From the NCBI GenBank assembly GCA_031385005.1, contig JANNBB010000034.1, positions 16,289-80,288 of the forward strand: a stretch of DNA of 64,000 nucleotides, in the 5' to 3' direction. The position numbers and the translations under genes were made by a program. The notes under the pieces are model-generated. The model saw only the letters and a list, made by a program, of their open reading frames with translations, searched no databases and had not been told where the DNA came from. This document shows, in pieces, positions 19,046 to 27,691 of this stretch. How positions within the stretch are numbered: position 1 is the first letter of the stretch; each line of letters starts with the position of its first letter. This DNA comes from JADKIH01 sp031385005 (lineage in GTDB: Bacteria; Bacteroidota; Bacteroidia; AKYH767-A; 2013-40CM-41-45).

Positions 19046-19627
19046 TCAATTACCAATCTTTAAAATAACCGGTAATAAAAATATGCTAGTCAGAATTCCG
19101 AAAGCGAAAAAAGTAATTGTGGCAACAAGTGAAGGCCACTGAAATGTTGACAAACCTAAAATTCCATGACCGGAAGTACAACCTCCCGCCCACCGTGTTC
19201 CAAAACCAACGAGAAAACCTCCTCCGACAATCATAATTAATCCTCGCAAATTCAGCAATTCATTAAAATTAAAAATTGAAGAAGGCATTACACCTGACTG
19301 ATTAGCTATACCATATCCAACAAGGAGTTCTCTTGTTTCAACTGATAAATGAATGGGTTCATTACTGTTCAATAAAATTCCTCCGACAAATCCACTGGTA
19401 ATTAAACCTAAAGCAAATACCAGATTCCAACGTTGCTGTTGCCAATCGTAGTTGAGGAAATTAATTTTGCCCGGTAAAATAGCTGCACAAATTTCTCTTA
19501 AGGTTGAAGAAATACCTAAAGATTTATTTCCGACAATGAGCAATAACGGAACGCATAAACCAATGATTGGTCCAGAGACATACCAAGGCCAGGGTTGTTT
19601 CAGCATCAGGAAAAAAAAATCGAGCAT
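19046..19627 (-). CDS. YeeE/YedE family membrane protein, first half-transporter
   Basis: 193 residues with about five membrane helices and the hallmark GFGTRWAGGCTSGHGILG; Cys150 is the conserved substrate-handling cysteine of the thiosulfate-uptake (TsuA/YeeE) family. It pairs with the following shorter YeeE/YedE gene. Its place directly downstream of cysM, mec, cysO-like and moeZ-like genes supports import of a sulfur source, most simply thiosulfate, for cysteine synthesis. The start may be the ATG at 19627 or the in-frame ATG at 19606. Confidence 0.9.
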   Translation of the reverse strand: MLDFFFLMLKQPWPWYVSGPIIGLCVPLLLIVGNKSLGISSTLREICAAILPGKINFLNYDWQQQRWNLVFALGLITSGFVGGILLNSNEPIHLSVETRELLVGYGIANQSGVMPSSIFNFNELLNLRGLIMIVGGGFLVGFGTRWAGGCTSGHGILGLSTFQWPSLVATITFFAFGILTSIFLLPVILKIGN

Positions 19628-19664
19628 ATTCGGTCTTTACAATTTTATACGTTGAGTATTACTC

Positions 19665-20828
19665 TTAATATTTTTTAAGTTCGGGCTGAACTTCATCAAT
19701 CCATGCAATAATACCACCTTTTAAATTATAAACATTTACAAAACCGAACTGCTCCTGCAATTGTTTTATAACTTTGGCACTTCTTCCTCCCATCTTGCAA
19801 TGAACGACGACTTTTTTGCTCCGGTCAATTTTTTCTATTGAATTTTCAATAGTTGCAAGCGGAATAAGTTCTCCTCCGATATTCGCAATTTCATATTCAT
19901 GTGGTTCCCGGACATCGATTAATTGAAAATCTTCGCCACTTTTTTGCCAGTTAAATAGTTCTTTGACAGAAATTTCATTTACAAGAGATTCATCGGCCAA
20001 TTTCAAACCACAGAAAGCTTCATAATCAATCAATGAATGAATAGTCGAATTTATTCCGTTTAAAGGATTCGCCGGGTTTCTGCTGATATTGAATGTTCGT
20101 GTTTCGAATGATAAAGCGTCGAAAGTAAAAAACCTTCCTGAAAGAGGTTCACCAATTCCCGTAATAACCTTAATCACTTCCAACCCTTGCAAACTTCCGA
20201 TGATACCGGGAAGAACGCCTAATACTCCTGCTTCTGCGCAGTTAGGAACTAATCCGGGTGGTGGTGGTGTTGGATAGAGGTCACGATAGTTGGGGCCTAA
20301 TTCCCCTTGAGCATTTCTGTAATTAAACACAGCAACCTGTCCTTCAAATTGAAATATAGATGCATACACATTCGTTTTACCGGTTAAAACAGCTGCATCG
20401 TTGACGAGATACCTTGTAGGAAAATTATCTGTACCATCTGCGACTACATCGTATTCAGAAAGTATTTCCAAAATATTGGAAGAAGTTATTCGGGTATTAT
20501 AGGTTTTTATTTGAATGTATGGATTCAGTGATTCCAATCTTCTTTTTGCAGCGTCTACTTTGGGTTTTCCTACATCTTCAATACCGAATAATACCTGGCG
20601 ATGTAGGTTACTGTCATCCACTACATCAAAATCGACAATACCCAAGGTTCCAACTCCGGCTGCTGCAAGGTAAAGTAAAAGTGGACTCCCAAGTCCACCG
20701 GAACCAACCACTAAAACTTTTGATGCCTTCAATTTACTTTGAGCTTCAATTCCGAAATCGGGAATGATGATATGCCGATTGTATCGTGCTAATTCATCTT
20801 TAGAAAATTGAATGATTTGATTGGTCAT
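19665..20828 (-). CDS. moeZ: MoeZ-like adenylyltransferase/sulfurtransferase (ThiF/MoeB domain plus rhodanese)
   Basis: 387 residues. Residues 10-250 are an E1-like ThiF/MoeB domain with the ATP-binding loop GSGGLGSP (43-50) and RYLVNDAA. The zinc CxxC pair of E. coli MoeB is absent: the region reads NYRDLYPTPPPPGLVP, as in mycobacterial MoeZ. Residues ~285-387 form a rhodanese domain with the active-site loop HCKMGGR, Cys near 352. The enzyme adenylates the C-terminal glycine of a ubiquitin-like sulfur carrier and replaces AMP by sulfur, giving a thiocarboxylate. The gene follows the cysO-like carrier by 14 bp. It may also serve molybdopterin synthesis, since no other moeB is seen in the window. 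Confidence 0.93.
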   Translation of the reverse strand: MTNQIIQFSKDELARYNRHIIIPDFGIEAQSKLKASKVLVVGSGGLGSPLLLYLAAAGVGTLGIVDFDVVDDSNLHRQVLFGIEDVGKPKVDAAKRRLESLNPYIQIKTYNTRITSSNILEILSEYDVVADGTDNFPTRYLVNDAAVLTGKTNVYASIFQFEGQVAVFNYRNAQGELGPNYRDLYPTPPPPGLVPNCAEAGVLGVLPGIIGSLQGLEVIKVITGIGEPLSGRFFTFDALSFETRTFNISRNPANPLNGINSTIHSLIDYEAFCGLKLADESLVNEISVKELFNWQKSGEDFQLIDVREPHEYEIANIGGELIPLATIENSIEKIDRSKKVVVHCKMGGRSAKVIKQLQEQFGFVNVYNLKGGIIAWIDEVQPELKKY

Positions 20829-20842
20829 AATACATAATTTAT

Positions 20843-21124
20843 TTATATTGATGTTCCCCCTGCTATTGCAGGAATAATGCTGATAATGGCATCTTTTTTT
20901 AAGACTGTTTGCTCTTGTTGAAGATTGCGAATATCGTCGTTTCCTACGAAAATATTTATAAAACTTCTTAAGTTCCCCTTTTCATCAAGCAAATGCTTTT
21001 TCAGGTCCGGGAAATTAAGCGTTAACTCATTCACTAAATCTTGTATAGTATTAGCGTTTAATTCCAATCTGCTATTGTTATTAGTGAATTTTCTGAGGGG
21101 AGTCGGAATAATGATTGTTGGCAT
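20843..21124 (-). CDS. cysO: CysO-like ubiquitin-fold sulfur carrier protein
   Basis: 93 residues of the MoaD/ThiS fold, resembling mycobacterial CysO: IPTPLRKFT near the N-terminus, FINIFVGNDDIR in the middle and IISIIPAIAGG near the C-terminus. The carrier glycines are residues 89-90, but three residues (TSI) follow them, so the protein needs trimming before activation. The JAMM peptidase encoded just upstream is the natural candidate. The family carries sulfur as a C-terminal thiocarboxylate; with CysM this yields a carrier-cysteine adduct. It sits between mec and moeZ on the minus strand. Confidence 0.9.
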   Translation of the reverse strand: MPTIIIPTPLRKFTNNNSRLELNANTIQDLVNELTLNFPDLKKHLLDEKGNLRSFINIFVGNDDIRNLQQEQTVLKKDAIISIIPAIAGGTSI

Positions 21125-21143
21125 TTTATATCTTTTATTAAAA

Positions 21144-21563
21144 TTAATTATTAAAGTTTATTATTTCCTCTTCAAACTGTTCAAAATCGTTAAGACGCCA
21201 CGATCGAATTAAATCAACTTTAGCATTCAAAATAGAAACGATAACGTATGAGAAATAGGGTTGCGCCGCCAAACGATCTGTTTCGGAAGGGACAGGTGGA
21301 TGATCGGGATGAGAATGATAAATTCCCAGAAGTGACAAATGTCTTTCATCCGCAAATTTTTCTGCATATAAATAATCGGCAGGACTTATGAGGAATCGTC
21401 TACGTTGATCCTCCATACTTATATTAACAACAGGGAGAACAACGTTTACAAATCTTTTTTCGATTTCTTCCATACCTAAAAGAAAACCGCAACATTCGTT
21501 GGGATAACTCTTTAAAGCATCTTCACTAATTCGGGAAATAGCGTGTGCAGTCAAGTTAATCAT
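21144..21563 (-). CDS. mec: Mec-type JAMM/MPN metallopeptidase
   Basis: 139 residues. The zinc JAMM signature is complete: Glu23, then H83-S-H85, followed by seven residues to S93 and D96 (HSHPDHPPVPSETD). Prokaryotic JAMM proteins next to cysO-like genes (Mec) hydrolyse the CysO-cysteine bond to release cysteine; related QbsD-type enzymes remove residues that follow the GG of a sulfur carrier. Both jobs are needed here. The start codon overlaps the stop of cysM (ATGA), which implies translational coupling. Confidence 0.93.
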   Translation of the reverse strand: MINLTAHAISRISEDALKSYPNECCGFLLGMEEIEKRFVNVVLPVVNISMEDQRRRFLISPADYLYAEKFADERHLSLLGIYHSHPDHPPVPSETDRLAAQPYFSYVIVSILNAKVDLIRSWRLNDFEQFEEEIINFNN

Positions 21564-22498
21564 AGTCCGAGTTTTTTAATTACTTCACCATACTTAGCAG
21601 CATTGTCGGGAAGAATGGTTACAACAATATAGTTTGAATTATTTTTTGCTAATTTGAATGCCCCGGTAAGGTTTGCCGCAGATGAAGGGCTAAGTAAAAT
21701 TCCATCTTGCCTATATATTTGAATCAATGTTTCATAAGCTTCCTCAGTGGTTACTTCAGCATTTTCATCTGCCAATGAAGCATCGTAAATACCTGGAACA
21801 ACGGCAGTATCGAGATGTTTCCAACCCTCCATACCATGAAGAGCGGAATCCGGGTGAAGGGCAACTAAATGAATGTTTGCATTTTCATCTTTTAACCTTC
21901 TGCCGGTACCGATGAATGTCCCTGTAGTTCCCAATCCGGCCACAAAATGAGTGATCTCAGGAACACATTTTAAAATCTCCAAAGCTGTTGAATCATAATG
22001 TGCCTTCCAATTGTTAGGATTTTTATATTGATCCGCATAGAAATATTTATCAGAATACTTGAAAGACAATTCCAATGCAACCGATTGTGCGCCATCGGTA
22101 CCTTCTAGAGGAGAGGTAAAAATTATTTCAACACCCAGGTTTTCCAGTATTCTTTTTCTTTCTATGGAGGCATTTTCAGGCAAACACAGGGTGACTTGAA
22201 TTCCGAGTTGATGACAAATTTCCGCATATGCAATTCCGGTATTACCGCTTGTTGCATCTAACAATCGAATTTCTTTGTTTAATTTTCCTTCGCGGATAGC
22301 ACCTAATATAATTCCATAGGCAGCACGTGCTTTGACGCTTCCGGAAAGCTGCATCCACTCCAATTTGGCTAACACTGCTACATGCTTATCGCTCCAATGC
22401 TGAAACAATTGCATAGATGTATTCCCAATTTGGTTTCCCAAATTAATGGCATCCCGGAGTAACACAGAATCGATGTTATTTGATTTTAGCTCTATCAT
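21560..22498 (-). CDS. cysM: Cysteine synthase, CysM type
   Basis: 312 residues, a fold-type II PLP enzyme. The Schiff-base lysine is Lys56 in LSGSVKARAA, the substrate loop is TSGNTG (83-88), and the phosphate-binding loop GLGTTGTFIGTG is near residue 190. It replaces the leaving group of an activated serine (O-acetyl- or O-phosphoserine) by a sulfur nucleophile; in the CysO pathway this is carrier thiocarboxylate. The context (mec, cysO-like and moeZ-like genes directly downstream) favours the carrier-dependent CysM over CysK. It is first in its operon and preceded, 8-39 bp upstream, by an intrinsic terminator and a Cys-containing leader ORF. Confidence 0.94.
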   Translation of the reverse strand: MIELKSNNIDSVLLRDAINLGNQIGNTSMQLFQHWSDKHVAVLAKLEWMQLSGSVKARAAYGIILGAIREGKLNKEIRLLDATSGNTGIAYAEICHQLGIQVTLCLPENASIERKRILENLGVEIIFTSPLEGTDGAQSVALELSFKYSDKYFYADQYKNPNNWKAHYDSTALEILKCVPEITHFVAGLGTTGTFIGTGRRLKDENANIHLVALHPDSALHGMEGWKHLDTAVVPGIYDASLADENAEVTTEEAYETLIQIYRQDGILLSPSSAANLTGAFKLAKNNSNYIVVTILPDNAAKYGEVIKKLGL

Positions 22499-22505
22499 TT
22501 TCTAC

Positions 22506-22537
22506 AAAAAAAAAGCTCCACATTTCGGTGGAGCTTT
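22506..22537 (-). terminator. Attenuator terminator immediately before cysM
   Basis: On the minus strand, AAAGCTCCAC and GTGGAGCTTT form a perfect 10-bp stem around a 6-nt loop, and nine U residues follow (A-run 22506-22514). The U-tract ends 7 bp before the cysM ATG at 22498. A terminator here cannot end a preceding gene of normal size: upstream there is only the leader ORF and then the divergent alkB-like gene. Its 5' arm TCCACC (22527-22532) is complementary to GGTGGA inside the leader ORF (22581-22586), which gives a competing antiterminator. Confidence 0.88.
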
Positions 22538-22561
22538 CTTCAAGGTTATGCTTTTTAATTT

Positions 22562-22651
22562 TTATGCACAATAATCATTGTCCACCACAATGATAAATCC
22601 TGTGGTTTGACAACATGATGTACTTAGAATATTTTCTCTTATTAGTTTCAT
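22562..22651 (-). CDS. Cysteine-containing leader peptide of the cysM operon (attenuation peptide)
   Basis: A 29-codon ORF starting MKLIRENILSTSCCQTTG and ending DNDYCA. It has three Cys codons, two of them in tandem (codons 13-14, TGT TGT, 22610-22615), and ends 24 bp before the terminator hairpin. Directly after the Cys codons, ACCACA (22601-22606) can pair with TGTGGT (22584-22589); the overlapping GGTGGA (22581-22586) can instead pair with the terminator arm. This is the layout of a classical amino-acid attenuator: a ribosome stalled at Cys codons would cover ACCACA, free the antiterminator and allow cysM transcription. The peptide itself probably has no further role. Not tested; inferred from base pairing and codons. 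Confidence 0.75.
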   Translation of the reverse strand: MKLIRENILSTSCCQTTGFIIVVDNDYCA

Positions 22652-22666
22652 TTCATTTAATTATAT

Positions 22667-22697
22667 GCAATGTAAGTAAAATCTAATCCGTTGTCAA
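22667..22697 (-). promoter_or_regulatory. Candidate promoter of the cysM leader transcript
   Basis: On the minus strand a TTG (22695-22697, within TTGACA) lies 20 bp before TACATTGC (22667-22674). The latter is an imperfect match to the Bacteroidota -7 element TAnnTTTG. Distance to the leader ATG is 15 bp, similar to the other candidate promoters in the window. Confidence 0.4.
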
Positions 22698-22832
22698 GTT
22701 AATATTTAAAATAATTTCAATTGGGGGATTAATTAAACATTACTTATTCATCAAAATCTTTAAAATAATTGAAATTGATCCCCAAGAGTGGTAGATGTTT
22801 TCTAACTTTACCAAGATCGTGATTCAACTTGT

Positions 22833-23867
22833 ATGAAGAATTCTTACGTTTACCGTAATCCCAAGTATTTTCTTAGTTTGTTACCCGGAATCGCTGTTAT
22901 TTACGGTAATATTATAGGTGGTTGGTGGGGGCTTTCAAACCTGGTCTTTTCACTTGGCATTTTGGCATTAGTAGAATGGTTTACACCCGTAGATAAGAGT
23001 AATGAAAACACTTCTGAATCACTCATTCCTGATCTGGTATTAATCCTGCACGTATGCATTCAAATACTTGCACTATCCACTTTTTTCTATTCGATACATC
23101 AAAATAAATTTTCTTTCTGGCAATTACACTGGGCAGCGGTGAGCGTAGGGATTCACAGTGGCTCCTCCTCTATCGTCATTGCACATGAAATGATACACAG
23201 GAAAAATAAAATCTGGCGATGGTTAGGGAAATTTTTACTATTCACCGCAGGAAATGTATATTTCTTTGTTGAACATCTTCGTGTGCATCACAAATGGGTA
23301 GGAACTGAGAAGGATCCGGCAAGCGCATATTACAATGAATCACTTTATCGTTTTTATTTACGAACTACCTACGGACAATTTACAAATGCCTTATCTATGG
23401 AATCAGAACGATTAAAATCTGAAAATCGTTTTCCTTATAGCATGAGAAATTATGTAGTTCAAAATTTATTATTATTAACAGTCTTAATTATTGCTCTGTA
23501 CTATTTCATAGGCACTGCTGCAGTCATTGCATTTATATTTCAGGCAATCATCGCTAATTTCCTTTTAGAATATACGAACTACATTGAACATTACGGACTA
23601 CGCAGAAATGAAAATGAGCGGGTGAATGAAAAACATTCCTGGCAGAGTGACAAAGTAATATCGAGATTTTTTCTCATTGACCTCAGTCGCCATAGCGATC
23701 ATCACTACTATGCATCCAAACCTTTTCATCAACTAAATTCACTTCCCGGAAGTCCCGTTCTGCCTACCGGATACGTTACCAGTATTTATCTGGCATTGAT
23801 TCCACCACTCTGGTATAAAGTGGTGAACAAAAGAATTAAAGAATTCAATTCAAGTCAATCGCTTTAA
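22833..23867 (+). CDS. alkB: AlkB-type membrane di-iron alkane/fatty-acid hydroxylase
   Basis: 344 residues with about six membrane segments. The histidine clusters of membrane alkane monooxygenases are present: HEMIHRK (118-124), EHLRVHH (147-153) and SRHSDHHYY (about 295), plus the NYIEHYG motif around 250 that separates AlkB from fatty-acid desaturases. The enzyme would hydroxylate terminal carbons of alkanes or related aliphatics using O2 and an external rubredoxin. No rubredoxin gene is adjacent, so the electron donor is encoded elsewhere. The length is below that of classical AlkB (~400), as in many Bacteroidota homologues. It is divergent from the cysM operon. Confidence 0.9.
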   Translation: MKNSYVYRNPKYFLSLLPGIAVIYGNIIGGWWGLSNLVFSLGILALVEWFTPVDKSNENTSESLIPDLVLILHVCIQILALSTFFYSIHQNKFSFWQLHWAAVSVGIHSGSSSIVIAHEMIHRKNKIWRWLGKFLLFTAGNVYFFVEHLRVHHKWVGTEKDPASAYYNESLYRFYLRTTYGQFTNALSMESERLKSENRFPYSMRNYVVQNLLLLTVLIIALYYFIGTAAVIAFIFQAIIANFLLEYTNYIEHYGLRRNENERVNEKHSWQSDKVISRFFLIDLSRHSDHHYYASKPFHQLNSLPGSPVLPTGYVTSIYLALIPPLWYKVVNKRIKEFNSSQSL

Positions 23868-23926
23868 TAAAGCAAATTATTCAGATGTAATTACAAGTAT
23901 CGTTAACACAAGCAAACAATAGTTAA

Positions 23927-25447
23927 TCACTTCTTTGTCCTGTATAAATAACTTGTAAAATTTGCATTGTGCTTATTTAAAAAATGCATCACTCTGTCGA
24001 TAAAACCGGGTTCAATCGTAGCTTCATAGGTTAAATCAGGAAATAATCTTTTCATGTTTTGAATACGCGCATCCATATTTTCGGGCTGATTGAAAACAAT
24101 GTAATTAGGAATTAACTCCGGTGGTGAATTTCGAATACGTACTGCCATAGAATCAACAGTAAAAACGGAGGTGACGAAATAATCGCTTTTCCATTGTTTA
24201 AGGTAAAAATGCGGAATTACCGTATAATAGCTATGGTTAGATTCTTCCACCATAACATTGTTTACGTCCGGTTTTTTCGAAAGATAAACCATAGACTCCA
24301 CTCTATTTCGATGTGAATAGGCGGCTGAAACAAAAATCAAGGGAATAGTATTTAATGAAAAGAAAACGATCCAACATGTACGATAAAATTTAGCATGTCG
24401 ATCCAAAAATTTAGTCTCAACCATGAAATTACACCAACCTATGCAACCAAGTATTACTATAAACGGAATAGCAGGAAGAATGAAACGTTCTTGTTTATTG
24501 GGGAAGGAAGAATGAAAAATAAAAAACAAAAATGCAGGAAGGAATAAAAGTAAATGCTTTTTCCAGCTTCTCAAAAATCCGAAGATAATTAATAAGCTGA
24601 TGGGCGGAACGAGTATCCCTCCGATTAGCAAGGTATACGTGTACCAAGGCAAGTTTGGATATTCCTTTGAATTTTCTAGATTGTAACGAACATATTCCAT
24701 CAATTCGACAAATGGTTTTTTCCAAATCAACATATCTGTCGTGGACTGAATGAGAATCAAACCGGCTAAAAATCCTAAACATACCCAAATTGTTTCGCGC
24801 CATTTTTTCAGAATTAAGAGCGCCAATCCAAAACCACCTATGAAAATGGATGTCTGAAATCGTGTACTGAATGCAATGCTGAACATGATTCCTGCTAAAA
24901 CAAAAGGCCATATTTTATTCTTGTTCTCCTCTTTTATGACAATCCAGGTCGCTATTATTAAAGCGGGTATGCAAGCGAATTCAACAAGGTTTCGAACGCT
25001 CATCATAGGCATAAAAAACAAGCAGGCAAGTAACAAACCGGCCATCCTTGCTGCTTGAATTCCACTTTTACGTTCTGCGATATTAAAACCCAGATAAACA
25101 ATGATCATGGACCAACATGCATGAAAAAACCGCACGATGTACATCTTACTTTGCGGGTCGTCCATCCCTAAAAACTGCAATACACTAAATAGAATGTAAT
25201 GTAATCCGGGATACAATAAACTATGTCCTGACGGCTTGTCCAAATTAGAAGAAGTAGGCAACCAATTATTATAATCTTTATTGTCAACCCAGCTTTGAGC
25301 AATTTCAATGACAATAAAATGATCGTCGTGCATTCCATAACCTTTAGAAAATATAACAGCAATAAGGCGGAAAATTGCCGCAATAAACAAAATAATTACC
25401 AAGGGCTTTTCTTCCCAATATTTTTCAATAGTCTTCAAATGATTCAC
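23927..25447 (-). CDS. GT-C type membrane glycosyltransferase (mannosyltransferase-like)
   Basis: 506 residues with a short cytoplasmic start, then about ten hydrophobic helices. The first lumenal/periplasmic loop contains GYGMHDDHFIV, an acidic pair after the first helix as in polyprenyl-phosphate-dependent GT-C enzymes. SGHSLLYPGLHYILF and FPNKQERFILPAIPF are reminiscent of the ALG/PIG-type mannosyltransferase group. It would transfer a sugar from a lipid carrier on the periplasmic side; acceptor and sugar cannot be deduced. It stands alone, convergent with the alkB-like gene. Confidence 0.78.
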   Translation of the reverse strand: MNHLKTIEKYWEEKPLVIILFIAAIFRLIAVIFSKGYGMHDDHFIVIEIAQSWVDNKDYNNWLPTSSNLDKPSGHSLLYPGLHYILFSVLQFLGMDDPQSKMYIVRFFHACWSMIIVYLGFNIAERKSGIQAARMAGLLLACLFFMPMMSVRNLVEFACIPALIIATWIVIKEENKNKIWPFVLAGIMFSIAFSTRFQTSIFIGGFGLALLILKKWRETIWVCLGFLAGLILIQSTTDMLIWKKPFVELMEYVRYNLENSKEYPNLPWYTYTLLIGGILVPPISLLIIFGFLRSWKKHLLLFLPAFLFFIFHSSFPNKQERFILPAIPFIVILGCIGWCNFMVETKFLDRHAKFYRTCWIVFFSLNTIPLIFVSAAYSHRNRVESMVYLSKKPDVNNVMVEESNHSYYTVIPHFYLKQWKSDYFVTSVFTVDSMAVRIRNSPPELIPNYIVFNQPENMDARIQNMKRLFPDLTYEATIEPGFIDRVMHFLNKHNANFTSYLYRTKK

Positions 25448-25609
25448 GATTTATTATTCAACAAAGATGCTAAGAAAAATGAAATTAAAAATTTAGTGAG
25501 GAGAATACTTAAAAAAATAACTGAATGTCGAAAATAGCTTAAACTATATTACCCAATAAACATCCAAGGCAATGCGAAAAATAATTATTGAAAAAGTTAA
25601 AATATTGAG

Positions 25610-27691
25610 CTAAACAGCCAATTCATTTAACACCTTATTAATTTTCTTAAACAGGGTTTCCGGCTCAAATGGTTTGGAGATATATTCATTCATGCCATCC
25701 TGAAAACAAGATTCAATCTCCTTAACGGATGCATGGGCAGTCATTGCAATTATTGGAATATAGCGCAAAGATTCTTCCAATTCATTACGAATAATTTTTG
25801 TGGCCGTATGTCCATCCATTTCCGGCATTTGAATATCCATTAATACCAAATCATATTTATTCGTTTTCAATTTTTCGATTGCTACTTTACCATTTTCTGC
25901 AACATCCGTAATAATGGATGCACTCCAATCTTGTAAAGTATCAATAGCGACCATTTGATTAAAAGGATTATCTTCAACTATCAATATGCGCATTCCTTCA
26001 CGCGCCACATGCAGCTCTGTAATTTCCCCTTTCGTTTTAGAATCCTTTGCCTTCTCATTATAAGGAAATAGTAAAGTAAAATAGAATTGAGAACCTTTCC
26101 CGACTTCAGATTGCAAGTGAATTTCGCCACCCTGAATTTCCACAAGTTTTCTAGTGATTGCCAGTCCTAATCCCGTCCCGCCGTGAATTCGCGTAAACGA
26201 ACTGTTAACCTGTACGAAAGGTTGAAATACTTCTTCCTGCTTTTCTTTTGGAATACCTGCACCTGTATCTGAAACAGTAAATTTTACCACTGCTGAATTT
26301 GGATTTAATGTAATTAATTTGGCCTCTACATTAACTTCTCCGGTTGTAGTAAATTTGATACTGTTTGAAATGAGGTTTAACAGTGCTTGTCCGAGTTTCT
26401 CCGGATGGCCAATAACTGCATCCGGCACTTCCGAACCAATTTTTGTTAATAGTTTTAATCCCTTTTCAGTAGCAGTAAGTTCGAGTGATCGCGCCGAATC
26501 TTCGATGACTTGTTTGATATTGAATTCAGTTGTACGTTTGTCAAAATTGCCGGATTCGATTTGAGTAAAATCAAGAATATTATCTACCAACTGAAATAAA
26601 TTAGACGAATTCAGATTGATTGTCTGAATGTACTCGAGCTCTTTGCCGCGTAACACACCTTTTTTTAACAACAAGCCGGAGAGACCAATTATGGCATTCA
26701 AAGGTGTGCGGATTTCGTGACTCATATTGGCTAAAAACTCTTCCTTCATCTGACCACTTCGTTCTGCAATTTCTTTTTCCTTTTGAAGGAGTAAATTTTT
26801 GTGGTAAAGCTCTTCTGCTAACTTTGATTCAGTAATATTCCTGGCAGTTGCATAAAGCAAACCTGATTCAGGTTCGGGCTTTACATTCCAACTCAACCAT
26901 ATATAGTTACCATTAATTTGCCTGTACCTGTTTTCAAATTGAATGGTTAATTCTCCTCTAGACAATTTCTCAACTTCTTTTAATGTTACTTCGACATCAT
27001 CGGGATGAACGAACTCCAAAAATGGTTTTCCCAATAATTCTTTCTCATTGTATCCGAGAACAGAAGAAAATGTAGAACTTATTTTTAAGAAGAAACCATT
27101 TACGTTTGCAATACACATAAAATCAAGCGTGAGATCAAAAAAACGTTGAAGAGTTTCTTTTGATTTTCTTAATTCATCGTTCTGTTTACGCATCAGGAGA
27201 TGAGTAACAACTTCTTTCGCCAGCAACTCCAACGATTCTTTTTGTTCATCATCCAATATTCTTGGCTGTCTGTCGATGACACATAAAGTTCCCAATCGAA
27301 AACCATTTGGATCCTTTAATGGAGCACCGGCATAAAAGCGAATTCCATTCTTCGCTGTAACTAATGGGTTTTCGGCAAAGTCACTATTTTTAGTCGTATC
27401 AGGAACTTCATAAATAGATTCCTGCATGATGGTAAACTGACAGATAGACATTTCACGAGGTAGTTCCTTTACTTCAAAACCTACCCTGGATTTAAACCAT
27501 TGTCTCTTGTCGTCTATCAGACTTATTAATGCAATTGGAGTTCGACAGATGCGTGAAGCAAGAAGAGTAATTGAATCGAGGTCCTCATCCGGAAATGTAT
27601 CCAATATGTTGTAACTCGATAAAGCCTGCAATCGTTCTATCTCGTTCTCAGGAACAGGAAATTTTTTTTTATCAGAAAAATCATTTTTCAT
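25610..27691 (-). CDS. Hybrid sensor histidine kinase (GAF-PAS-HisKA-HATPase-REC)
   Basis: 693 residues without membrane segments. An N-terminal GAF domain (about 25-165, with CQFTIM and GTLCVID) is followed by a PAS domain (about 180-290) and a HisKA dimerisation domain with the phospho-acceptor in MSHEIRTPLNAIIG (His near 325). The HATPase domain has N box NLISNSIKFT, G1 DTGAGIP and G2 GGTGLGL. A C-terminal receiver domain starts ILIVEDNPFNQ and has its phospho-Asp in VLMDIQMPEMDG (near 616). It is a cytoplasmic sensor; the ligand is unknown. No output regulator or histidine phosphotransfer gene is adjacent, so its target is not in the window. Confidence 0.94.
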   Translation of the reverse strand: MKNDFSDKKKFPVPENEIERLQALSSYNILDTFPDEDLDSITLLASRICRTPIALISLIDDKRQWFKSRVGFEVKELPREMSICQFTIMQESIYEVPDTTKNSDFAENPLVTAKNGIRFYAGAPLKDPNGFRLGTLCVIDRQPRILDDEQKESLELLAKEVVTHLLMRKQNDELRKSKETLQRFFDLTLDFMCIANVNGFFLKISSTFSSVLGYNEKELLGKPFLEFVHPDDVEVTLKEVEKLSRGELTIQFENRYRQINGNYIWLSWNVKPEPESGLLYATARNITESKLAEELYHKNLLLQKEKEIAERSGQMKEEFLANMSHEIRTPLNAIIGLSGLLLKKGVLRGKELEYIQTINLNSSNLFQLVDNILDFTQIESGNFDKRTTEFNIKQVIEDSARSLELTATEKGLKLLTKIGSEVPDAVIGHPEKLGQALLNLISNSIKFTTTGEVNVEAKLITLNPNSAVVKFTVSDTGAGIPKEKQEEVFQPFVQVNSSFTRIHGGTGLGLAITRKLVEIQGGEIHLQSEVGKGSQFYFTLLFPYNEKAKDSKTKGEITELHVAREGMRILIVEDNPFNQMVAIDTLQDWSASIITDVAENGKVAIEKLKTNKYDLVLMDIQMPEMDGHTATKIIRNELEESLRYIPIIAMTAHASVKEIESCFQDGMNEYISKPFEPETLFKKINKVLNELAV

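Noticed and set aside
22506..22537. Hairpin considered as a normal terminator of an upstream gene
   Set aside because: There is no upstream gene on that strand except the 29-codon leader ORF; the next gene is divergent. An attenuator explains it better.
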